27,281 nucleotides of DNA from JBNKLG01 sp050292235 (GTDB lineage: Bacteria > Pseudomonadota > Gammaproteobacteria > Chromatiales > Chromatiaceae). Under the pieces are notes generated by a model. That model was not told where the DNA came from. It made no database searches and saw only the letters and a list, made by a program, of their open reading frames with translations. The stretch spans positions 1 to 27,281 of the forward strand of contig JBNKLG010000032.1 of the NCBI GenBank assembly GCA_050292235.1, read 5' to 3'. Below, piece by piece: positions 16,047 to 22,243 of the stretch (the first letter of the stretch is position 1; each line of letters opens with the position of its first letter). Position numbers and translations under genes: made by a program.

Positions 16047-17318
16047 ATGGCTCACGTAGTAATCATGGGTGCAGGTGTCGGTGGTGTACCGGCCGCCTAT
16101 GACATCAAGGCCTTGCTGGGCAAAAAGCACGACGTTACCCTGATCAGTGCCACCCCCCATTTCGTTTTTACCCCTTCCAATCCCTGGATCGCCGTTGGCT
16201 GGCGCAACCGCAACGGTATCACCATGGAGCTGGAACCTTATCTGAAAAAGAAGAATGTCAATGTCATCTGCAAAATGGTGACCGAACTCAAGCCAGACAA
16301 TAATCAATTGGTGTTGGAGGATGGTGAGACCATCAGTTACGACTATCTCATCATTTCGACCGGCCCCAAACTGGCCTTTGACGAAATTGAGGGACTGGGT
16401 CCCCATCACCACACCCAGTCAGTCTGCACCCTGCCCCACTCCGAGCTGGCATGGGACAAATGGCAGGATTTCGTCAAAGATCCCGGCCCCATCGTGGTTG
16501 GTGCGGTTCAGGGCGCTTCCTGTTTTGGCCCCGCCTATGAATTTGCCTTTATCATGGACGCCGATCTGCGCAAACGTAAAATGCGCGACCAGGTACCCAT
16601 GACCTTCGTCACCTCTGAACCCTATATCGGACATCTCGGCCTCGGTGGTGTGGGTGATTCAAAAGGCATGATGGAATCTGAGCTGCGCCAGAACCATATC
16701 AATTGGATCTGTAACGCCAAGGTGACCAAGGTTGAAGAGAACAAGATGTACGTATCCGAGCATGACAGCAATGGCGAGGTCATCAAGGAGCACGTCCTGG
16801 ATCACAAGTTCTCCATGATGCTCCCTGCTTTCAAAGGCGTGGATGCCGTAGCCGGTGTGGGCGATGACCTGTGCAATCCGCGCGGTTTCGTCAAAGTCAA
16901 CGAATTCCAGCACAACACCAAGTGGACCAACATCTTCAGCGTGGGCGTCTGTATTGCCATCCCACCGGTTGAGGCCACCCCTGTGCCCACCGGCACCCCG
17001 AAGACCGGCTATATGATTGAGTCCATGGTCACCGCCACAGTGCACAATATCCAGGAGATGATCGAAGGCAAGGAGCCTACTCATAAGGCGACCTGGAATG
17101 CCATCTGTCTGGCGGATATGGGCGATACCGGTGTTGCCTTTGTTGCCATGCCCCAGATCCCGCCCCGCAACGTCTCCTGGATGAAGAAGGGCAAATGGGT
17201 ACATCTGGCCAAGGTGGCCTTCGAGAAGTATTTCCTGCACAAGATGAAGAGCGGTACCAACGATCCTGTGTTCGAGAAGTACCTGCTCAATACCCTGGGA
17301 ATTAAAAAGCTGAAGTAA
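16047..17318 (+). CDS. sqr: Sulfide:quinone oxidoreductase
   Basis: A 423-residue FAD protein of the sulfide:quinone oxidoreductase family. It oxidises sulfide to sulfur or polysulfide and passes electrons to the quinone pool at the membrane. The FAD-binding GAGVGG (8-13) is at the N-terminus. The redox cysteines C127 (QSVCTLPH), C159 (GASCFGPAYEF) and C354 (ICLADMGDTG) sit where characterised SQRs have them. The C-terminal amphipathic region (VHLAKVAFEKYFLHKM) would bind the membrane. The GASCFGPAYEF wording suggests a non-type-I group (possibly type VI), which is a guess. GAGGAG stands before the ATG and a 168-base leader lies upstream. A strong terminator follows directly, so it is a single-gene transcript and a key hint of a sulfur-oxidising lifestyle. 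Confidence 0.93.
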   Translation: MAHVVIMGAGVGGVPAAYDIKALLGKKHDVTLISATPHFVFTPSNPWIAVGWRNRNGITMELEPYLKKKNVNVICKMVTELKPDNNQLVLEDGETISYDYLIISTGPKLAFDEIEGLGPHHHTQSVCTLPHSELAWDKWQDFVKDPGPIVVGAVQGASCFGPAYEFAFIMDADLRKRKMRDQVPMTFVTSEPYIGHLGLGGVGDSKGMMESELRQNHINWICNAKVTKVEENKMYVSEHDSNGEVIKEHVLDHKFSMMLPAFKGVDAVAGVGDDLCNPRGFVKVNEFQHNTKWTNIFSVGVCIAIPPVEATPVPTGTPKTGYMIESMVTATVHNIQEMIEGKEPTHKATWNAICLADMGDTGVAFVAMPQIPPRNVSWMKKGKWVHLAKVAFEKYFLHKMKSGTNDPVFEKYLLNTLGIKKLK

Positions 17319-17344
17319 TCTCCAGCCTTTACCTTAAGGTAAAA

Positions 17345-17382
17345 AAAGGGGTGGCAGATTTTCTGCCACCCCTTTATTTTTT
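17345..17382. terminator. Strong bidirectional rho-independent terminator
   Basis: A perfect 14-base stem (AAAGGGGTGGCAGA at 17345-17358 with its complement at 17362-17375) and a 3-base loop, followed by TTTATTTTTT. A run of A on the other side serves the minus strand. It lies between the convergent sqr gene and the YdgA-like gene. Confidence 0.95.
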
Positions 17383-17422
17383 GCCAATTTCCCGAGCCCG
17401 GTCCGGCCCGAGCGAAATGTCC

Positions 17423-18337
17423 TTATTGATTCGCCTGAATGCTGAAGTTCAGATCCTGCAAGGTCTTGCCGGGATTGAACATCAGACCCATCAGCCCCAT
17501 CATTGGAACCTCTTGCTGAGGGGCCAGACGAAAGCGCAGGCTTTTGGGATCAAGCAAAAACTTTTGCGCTTCCTGCCCCCAGGCGGTTTCGGCACCACCG
17601 GCCTTCACCTGAGCCATACTCATCTCCAAACCCTGTTTCATTTTGGCCTGGAAATCGGCCTTGGAGAGCCCCTTATCCTGCGCCGCAGCTTCCATGGCAA
17701 AGTTCACCAAACCTTCATCACGGTAACCCAATTCCATGGTTTTCAGGGTCATGTTCATGGCGACCTGCTGCATCTCCTCTTCGCTGGCACCCGGCTTGGG
17801 TTTGGTCACGTTACCCATCTGAAGATTGAAATCCAGTGCACCCAGCTTATCGGCGCTCAGTTTGCCCGAAGTCTCTGCGTTATGGGTAGTGGTATCAAGA
17901 TGGTAATGCAATTCGCCATGGATACGCACTTCATCGCCCAGGTAGGCCTTCAGGCGTTCATCCGTCTTGTTTTTTACCGGCACGTCTTTTAGGTCGATAT
18001 GCACACCTTCAAAGGTCAGATCCAGATTATCCGGCGTCTCGCCAGACTTCAGCGTATCGCCTGCAACACTCAGGTTGTCAATATGAACCGGGGGACTCCC
18101 TGTATGCTTGGGATCCAGCGAGCGAACGACAATACCTTTAAAAACCAGTTGATTACTGAGAACGCCAGCGGACAAGGACTCGTATTTGATATCCACTTTC
18201 CCCTCACTACGCAACTGAGTCAGGACAGTTTGAACCTGCTTATCCGTCTCCGCATCAATGGCAGCACCAACGGCATATCCGCCACCGGTAATAATCGCCA
18301 GAGCAACAGCACCGCCAATCAAGGTCTTCTTTTTCAT
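17423..18337 (-). CDS. DUF945/YdgA-like envelope protein
   Basis: A 304-residue protein with an N-terminal signal anchor (residues about 5-25, LIGGAVALAIITGGGYAVGAAI) and a periplasmic body. The layout (anchor, then AETDKQVQTVLTQL, then YESLSAGVLSNQLVFKGIVV) resembles DUF945/YdgA proteins, which carry the same short helix and a sheet-rich body. Similarity is to layout more than to exact residues. There are no cysteines or enzyme motifs. GGAGAGA stands before ATG 18337. It is divergent from tas with a 205-base intergenic region and ends at the sqr terminator. Confidence 0.75.
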   Translation of the reverse strand: MKKKTLIGGAVALAIITGGGYAVGAAIDAETDKQVQTVLTQLRSEGKVDIKYESLSAGVLSNQLVFKGIVVRSLDPKHTGSPPVHIDNLSVAGDTLKSGETPDNLDLTFEGVHIDLKDVPVKNKTDERLKAYLGDEVRIHGELHYHLDTTTHNAETSGKLSADKLGALDFNLQMGNVTKPKPGASEEEMQQVAMNMTLKTMELGYRDEGLVNFAMEAAAQDKGLSKADFQAKMKQGLEMSMAQVKAGGAETAWGQEAQKFLLDPKSLRFRLAPQQEVPMMGLMGLMFNPGKTLQDLNFSIQANQ

Positions 18338-18542
18338 ATACGACTTCTCTCCAGGGTAGTATCCAAACGGTAATTATGGATGCATAAGCTACAGACATCC
18401 AGAAAACATGAATAGTGGCATTCATCACAAAGTGCCGTCTTCCATCTCCACCCTGTCTAAACAATGGGTTTTACCTTCCATATGACCTTTTCCCTGATAC
18501 CCGATATGATCAAAACCAGCCAGAGAAACAGAGGACAAATCG

Positions 18543-19580
18543 ATGCAATACACCACCTTGGCCCACTCCGATCTTCACGTCTCAAAAATCTGCCTTGGCA
18601 CCATGACCTTTGGCCAGCAAAACAGCGAGACAGAAGCCCACAGCCAGTTGGATTTCGCCCGCGAGTGTGGCATCAATTTCATTGATACCGCAGAGATGTA
18701 TCCGGTCCCCCCCAAGGCAGAGACCGTGCACCGTACCGAAACCATGATAGGTAACTGGTTGACCAAACAGGATCGCGATCAGGTGGTCATTGCCACCAAG
18801 ATCACCGGCGGAAGCCGCCGTTTGGACTGGATTCGCCCTGGTGGCTTGGCCTTTGACCGGGACAATATCCGCACTGCCATCGAAGGCTCGCTACGTCGGC
18901 TGCGTACCGATCATGTCGATCTCTATCAACTGCACTGGCCAGAGCGAAACACCCCCATGTTCGGCCAATATCGCTATGACCCAAACCAGGAGCACCCTTT
19001 CACCGCCATCCATGAGACCCTGGAAGTCCTGGCAGAGCTGGTTGCGGAAAGCAAAGTACGCTATATCGGGCTCTCAAACGAATGGCCCTGGGGGCTGATG
19101 CAGTTCCTCAATGCCGCCCGCGAGTTTGACCTGCCCCGTGTAGTCAGTTTGCAAAATGCTTACAGTCTTCTCAATCGTACTTACGAATACGCTCTGCTGG
19201 AGATGTGCCATCGCGAAAACATCGCCCTGCTACCCTATTCTCCCCTGGCCTTTGGTCACCTTAGCGGCAAATATCTTGACAATCCCCTGGCTGAGGGACG
19301 GCTCAGTCTTTTCCCAGGCTTCGGCCAACGCTATGAAAAGCCCATGGTCGAGCCTGCCGTGCGCGCCTATGCCGAGTTGGCCGCCAGCCAAAACCTCAGT
19401 CTGACTCAACTGGCCCTGAGCTTTGTCTATTCCCGCTGGTTCTGCGCCAGCACCATCATTGGCGCAACCAATCTGGCCCAACTCCAGGAAAACATTGAGG
19501 CCTTTGATCTCATTTGGACACCCGAAATGGAAGAGGCCGTTGAAACCCTTCGTCTCACCTATTTCAATCCAGCGCCGTAA
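18543..19580 (+). CDS. tas: NADP(H)-dependent aldo-keto reductase Tas
   Basis: A 345-residue aldo-keto reductase, the same length as E. coli Tas. The catalytic tetrad is D48 and Y53 (FIDTAEMYP), K86 (ATKI) and H131 (QLHWPERN). The Tas-type insert PPKAETVHRTETMIGNWL and the C-terminal IIGATNLAQLQENIEAFD are present. It reduces carbonyl compounds with NADPH; the physiological substrate is not known. ATG 18543 follows AGAGGAC. Its last part is duplicated as a decayed copy about 2.2 kb downstream (21719-21819). The accessory block starts within 10 bases of its stop. Confidence 0.93.
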   Translation: MQYTTLAHSDLHVSKICLGTMTFGQQNSETEAHSQLDFARECGINFIDTAEMYPVPPKAETVHRTETMIGNWLTKQDRDQVVIATKITGGSRRLDWIRPGGLAFDRDNIRTAIEGSLRRLRTDHVDLYQLHWPERNTPMFGQYRYDPNQEHPFTAIHETLEVLAELVAESKVRYIGLSNEWPWGLMQFLNAAREFDLPRVVSLQNAYSLLNRTYEYALLEMCHRENIALLPYSPLAFGHLSGKYLDNPLAEGRLSLFPGFGQRYEKPMVEPAVRAYAELAASQNLSLTQLALSFVYSRWFCASTIIGATNLAQLQENIEAFDLIWTPEMEEAVETLRLTYFNPAP

Positions 19581-19586
19581 ATTCGA

Positions 19587-19905
19587 TCAGCCTTGCTCCT
19601 TCAGGTACCGTTCTTTCGCTCGTGATGCTGCTTTGGCATAGTAAAGGTCCGCCACTCGCCCTCTGATTCCATCTATCTGCATCAGACGGGCTACGCGATT
19701 TTCTCCCACGCTATGCCCCTGTTCCTGCAACTCAGCATGAATACGCGGACGGCTATAGGTTTCCTTGCTCTTGCGATGAATCTCCTGGATCTTTGTCAGC
19801 GAGGCACCGTCCTCCTTGTATTGCTTTGCCCTCTTTGGCCCTGCTTTTGCCATGCTCTACCTCTCTCAGTTAGATTGAGGTGTCCACTTTATTGGGGGAG
19901 GTTAC
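19587..19905 (-). mobile_element. IS3-family insertion sequence remnant
   Basis: An 88-codon frame (19587-19853) holds the HTH_21 part of an IS3 OrfB: IQEIHRKSKETYSRPRIHAEL and ENRVARLMQIDGIRGR. In full elements this lies in the first third of OrfB, but here it follows directly after MAKAGPKRAKQYKED, which looks like an OrfA start. The catalytic DDE domain is missing. Upstream (19876-19905) lies an IS3-type end, read on the minus strand as GTAACCTCCCCCAATAAAGT followed by GGACACCTCA, at the usual distance from the first ATG. The other end is not found. I read it as an internally deleted, truncated element. It lies directly behind tas and cuts the cassette-type end of the membrane-protein gene. 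Confidence 0.75.
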
Positions 19906-19932
19906 GGAGCGAGATTGAGTGCTATGTTAGGT
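19906..19932 (-). other. Truncated attC-like end of the membrane-protein cassette
   Basis: On the minus strand ACCTAAC (19932-19926) overlaps the TAA stop of the membrane-protein gene. It is the exact reverse complement of GTTAGGT (20428-20422) in front of that gene, as expected for the R'' and R' boxes of one integron cassette. The following 20 bases run into the IS3-type end at 19905, so the second half of the site seems lost. Confidence 0.5.
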
Positions 19933-20418
19933 TTTGCGCGAAAACAAATAGGCGCCAACAATACTACCGATAACGGGAATTCCAAGTGCAAGTGCCACAA
20001 ATAGTATAGGCATTTGACTGCCAACAGGGTTGAGAAACATAACGATAGGAAATAAGATCGTAAGCAGCCCTGCAACAACTCCTTGAGAGAGGCGAGCTCC
20101 TCGCCCATATGCAACAGATACCCACCCACATGCCAACGCGAAGCAAACATCAGCTACGAAATTTATTGCCATAGGAACAGATAGACTGTACTGGAAGATG
20201 TATGCATAGGCATCCTGAACTGAACGCCCCTGACTAATAAATAGCCGCAGGATAACGTTACTAAAAAGTGTTCCGAAGACCGCAGGTCCAGCAATACCAA
20301 CTGCTGCCCCAAGAAACGCTGATGCCCAGCAAAAAGGATTGATTTTACCGTCACTCTGACCTTGCTTATGTAATCCAGTTGGCGCTTCAGTATTTCTTTG
20401 TATAGAGGGCGGCATCAT
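19927..20418 (-). CDS. Four-helix membrane protein (putative cassette gene)
   Basis: A 163-residue integral membrane protein of unknown family. A polar N-terminal stretch of about 28 residues is followed by hydrophobic segments near 30-52, 75-95, 110-128 and 135-157. GRGARLSQG forms a basic loop between the last two pairs. No transporter motif is recognised. Base composition is clearly AT-richer than the neighbouring genes. Two ATGs (20418, 20415) are possible. GTTAGGT lies 3 bases before the first ATG, and its exact complement overlaps the stop, which suggests an integron gene cassette. Confidence 0.7.
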   Translation of the reverse strand: MMPPSIQRNTEAPTGLHKQGQSDGKINPFCWASAFLGAAVGIAGPAVFGTLFSNVILRLFISQGRSVQDAYAYIFQYSLSVPMAINFVADVCFALACGWVSVAYGRGARLSQGVVAGLLTILFPIVMFLNPVGSQMPILFVALALGIPVIGSIVGAYLFSRKT

Positions 20419-20421
20419 TAA

Positions 20422-20447
20422 ACCTAACGAGTCTGTCGAATTTATCG
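20422..20447. repeat. 26-bp direct repeat, copy 1, with cassette core site
   Basis: This copy (plus strand ACCTAACGAGTCTGTCGAAT, then TTATCG) matches 21556-21581 in 23 of 26 positions. Both lie just upstream of minus-strand start codons. The first seven bases are a perfect RYYYAAC (GTTAGGT on the minus strand), the core at which integron integrases recombine. Confidence 0.8.
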
Positions 20448-20500
20448 TATTTAACAGCAGTGTTCTATTAGTTTGATCAATGGCATTGAATTTCCTTTCG

Positions 20501-20548
20501 TTCCCATGCTCCCGTGTGGGAATGCATACAGCGGCATTCTGTGGAGCG
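20501..20548. repeat. Degenerate dispersed palindromic repeat
   Basis: TTCCCATGCTCCCGTGTGGG followed by AATGCATACAGCGGC and a second weak palindrome (CATTCTGTGGAG). The form (hairpin with TTCCCA/TGGGAA, then AATGCATAC, then a second hairpin) matches a palindromic repeat I know as dispersed in many gammaproteobacterial genomes. This copy has lost part of the stem pairing. It lies in the gene-poor stretch 20419-20850. Confidence 0.5.
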
Positions 20549-20570
20549 AATAGGTTCCTGCGGGGTTGAG

Positions 20571-20822
20571 CTACAAAATTAGTATATTCAGTAGACTGTC
20601 TACTGTAATTCCATGCGCAAAAAACCGCGTACTCGTATTTTCAACACCGAACAAGTAATGTACGGCTTGCCCGTCCCATTGGGAACTGCAAATTCTAACC
20701 CAAAACCGAGCATATCCCGGTAGAAGGTCACTGATTATTTTAACGTTTCTAACTGAAAAATTTGGCGTTAGTTTTGAATCCCATGTTTTTTTGTTCCATT
20801 TGTTTAAAACATAATGTCGTAC
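20571..20822 (-). pseudogene. Open frame without start codon in the cassette cluster
   Basis: On the minus strand 83 codons are open between a TGA (20825-20823) and TAG (20573-20571). They encode a protein-like sequence with DLLPGYARFWVRICSSQW and YLFGVENTSTRFFAHGIT. There is no ATG, GTG or TTG near its beginning, so it looks like a gene that lost its start. Directly after the stop lies GCTCAAC, a perfect RYYYAAC box, as for the neighbouring cassette genes. At its front GCTGAGT (20827-20821) is a two-mismatch partner of that box. A second frame of 37 codons (starting MLGFGLEFAVPNGTG) overlaps it, so which frame was coding is not certain. It accounts for most of the 432-base gap between the GNAT and membrane-protein genes. 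Confidence 0.35.
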
Positions 20823-20850
20823 TCAGCAGCTTGTCCACTGGAATGATTGG

Positions 20851-21261
20851 TTAAATTATTCTCGCCATATAGTAAAGAGTAAAACCATCAGTATAGTCAT
20901 CAATCTCTGCCAATATTTCGTAGCCTAATTTTTGGTAGAATTTTACTGCCTTTGAATTCAGGGTGTTTAGCTGAATTCTTCTACAACCGCATCTTTTTGC
21001 GCAAGCAGTTACTTCTTCATGAATGCTGGCACCAAGCCCCCTTGAGCGGTGCTCTTCTTTGACCCAGATATTATCCAAATAAAATTGAGAGAAATGATCT
21101 CTACCGGTTGCTCCACCTATAAGTTCACCACTGCTCTTCGCATGAAATGCCCATTTTCTTGGAATTACTTCATTAACTTTTGAAAGACCATATTCCATAA
21201 CTCCTTTAACGATAGAATCCACCTCATTTTCACTTGGATTTTCTATGGTTTCAATTTTCAT
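20851..21261 (-). CDS. GNAT family N-acetyltransferase (putative cassette gene)
   Basis: A 136-residue GNAT acetyltransferase that would move an acetyl group from acetyl-CoA to an amine. Motif A is DNIWVKEEHRSRGLGASI, with the acetyl-CoA loop R72-x-x-G75-x-G77. CRRIQLNTLNSKAVKFYQKLGYE is the standard motif B. The substrate is unknown. Composition is AT-rich relative to the housekeeping genes. GTTAAAT lies 21 bases before the ATG (plus strand 21283-21289), and its exact complement ATTTAAC overlaps the TAA stop (20856-20850). Acetyltransferases are among the most frequent integron cassette genes, which supports that reading. Confidence 0.88.
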   Translation of the reverse strand: MKIETIENPSENEVDSIVKGVMEYGLSKVNEVIPRKWAFHAKSSGELIGGATGRDHFSQFYLDNIWVKEEHRSRGLGASIHEEVTACAKRCGCRRIQLNTLNSKAVKFYQKLGYEILAEIDDYTDGFTLYYMARII

Positions 21262-21282
21262 GTAGATTGGGCCTTATGAGTA

Positions 21283-21328
21283 ATTTAACGCCGCAAATTA
21301 CCGATCCGTGTTTGCGCGTTCGTTATGT
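21283..21328 (-). other. attC-like site between the 62-aa and GNAT cassettes
   Basis: Read on the minus strand, the 46 bases run from ACATAAC (21328-21322) to GTTAAAT (21289-21283). The inner arms AACGCGCAAA and TTTGCGGCGTT pair except for one bulged base, a feature attC sites also show. It is shorter than usual attC sites (about 57 and more) and the bulge is on the opposite arm, so the call is tentative. Confidence 0.45.
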
Positions 21329-21347
21329 GAAATTGCGCCGCACATTA

Positions 21348-21536
21348 TTATTGCTCATTTTCATTATTACTTTTCTGTTTTTCGATAGCACGCTTATTTT
21401 GCTGGCTGATTTTATATGAATACTTCTTGCAAAGATCTTCTACATCTATATCATTTTCTTCGATCATGAGGTCAATTTCACGGGCTGATTTCCCACCAAA
21501 GACCCCTTTTACAGTTTTATGGATACTTCTGCTCAT
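21348..21536 (-). CDS. Small 62-aa protein (putative cassette gene)
   Basis: A 62-residue charged protein with no known family. KSAREIDLMIEENDIDVEDLCKKYSYKIS looks like a regular two-helix fold, followed by a basic, Gln/Asn-rich tail. No membrane segment is present. The ribosome binding site is weak. ACATAAC lies 19 bases after the stop, and its near complement GTCATGT (one mismatch) lies 19 bases before the start, so it fits the same cassette pattern as the two genes downstream. Confidence 0.5.
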   Translation of the reverse strand: MSRSIHKTVKGVFGGKSAREIDLMIEENDIDVEDLCKKYSYKISQQNKRAIEKQKSNNENEQ

Positions 21537-21555
21537 TTAGGTAATTCCCTAGGGC

Positions 21556-21581
21556 ACATGACGAGTCTATCGAATTTATCG
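21556..21581. repeat. 26-bp direct repeat, copy 2
   Basis: It matches 20422-20447 in 23 of 26 positions. Its first seven bases (ACATGAC) depart from the RYYYAAC core at two positions, so this end may be decayed. It lies 19 bases before the start of the 62-aa gene on the minus strand. Confidence 0.8.
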
Positions 21582-21624
21582 CAAGTATTGGGGTCTTGCA
21601 TCGTAGCATAGCAAATTCAGAAAA

Positions 21625-21633
21625 TGCTATAAT
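21625..21633 (+). promoter_or_regulatory. Extended -10 promoter candidate
   Basis: TGCTATAAT is a perfect extended -10 element in an AT-rich stretch, without a clear -35 element. It would read toward the tas remnant and has no intact gene directly downstream. Confidence 0.3.
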
Positions 21634-21718
21634 GTAAAATCCTAAGTCTCTTTATTTCAGGGGAAAGTTCACAAGTTCCGTCGAAGAGCCAACCAATACG
21701 TTCTATGATGCTAGACTC

Positions 21719-21819
21719 CGATCTCCCGTTGCCTTACTGCCCTACTCCCTCCCTGGACACCCAAAACGAAGAAGGCCATTGAGACCCTTCGACTGACCTA
21801 TCTCAATCCTGCGCTCTAA
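21719..21819 (+). pseudogene. Remnant of a second tas-like aldo-keto reductase gene
   Basis: Two pieces match the intact Tas. Bases 21719-21750 encode RSPVALLPYS (Tas has RENIALLPYS). Bases 21754-21819 encode WTPKTKKAIETLRLTYLNPA and the stop (Tas has WTPEMEEAVETLRLTYFNPA). Some 270 bases that separate these motifs in tas are missing, and the pieces are out of frame. The rest of the gene is absent. This marks the far edge of the accessory block that begins at the tas stop codon. Confidence 0.8.
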
Positions 21820-22243
21820 CCTGAAAACGTAAAGAAGAGTTAGCCTCGATTGATCACAGAGCAGAAGGACTTCTTCCTCTAACCCACTGACCCTGTTAAC
21901 AGCTTTTCTTGTCAAGCCTTTTCATCTTTCCAGGAACTGCCCAACAAACAGGCCCCTGTCAACACATATATATTAAGTTATTGATTTTCAATATGATGTC
22001 ATTTTCCTGACCAAAAAATGACCAAATTAAGACAAGCCCAGTCAGCATAGGCTTTTTAGCCCTGGACTCACCTTTCTTTCACAGACTTATCCACAGATAT
22101 TGTGGAAAGTGAACAGACTCAGACACCCAGATAATCGAGGCAGCGTCAAGAAAAAATCTCAGCCATTTGACCTTGCCATTTCAGCCCGGATCGGATTCAC
22201 CACTATGGCAAAATAGGTCCAAACATGACCACCGGGAAAACCT
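21820..22243. other. Gene-free AT-rich region with DnaA box
   Basis: No gene is seen in this 424-base stretch. It contains an AT-rich part (about 21960-22030) and the dyad TATTGA-TTT-TCAATA (21979-21993). Two copies of TGACCAAA start at 22008 and 22019, 11 bases apart. A perfect DnaA box TTATCCACA (22087-22095) is followed by a weaker inverted one (22101-22109). This may be the control region of the PDC-sensor gene or a relic of a replication origin. Confidence 0.5.

Noticed and set aside
17351..17992. 213-codon plus-strand open frame
   Set aside because: It lies antisense inside the YdgA-like gene, begins within the sqr terminator, has a His/Leu-rich composition without any family pattern, and the opposite frame has a signal anchor and a ribosome binding site.
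20419..20850. CRISPR array in the repeat-containing gap
   Set aside because: The repeats here are single palindromes and one distant direct repeat; there is no regular repeat-spacer pattern and no cas gene.
21234..21419. 61-codon plus-strand frame
   Set aside because: It crosses the ends of the GNAT and 62-aa genes and the attC-like site between them, and shows no protein-like pattern beyond a chance hydrophobic end.
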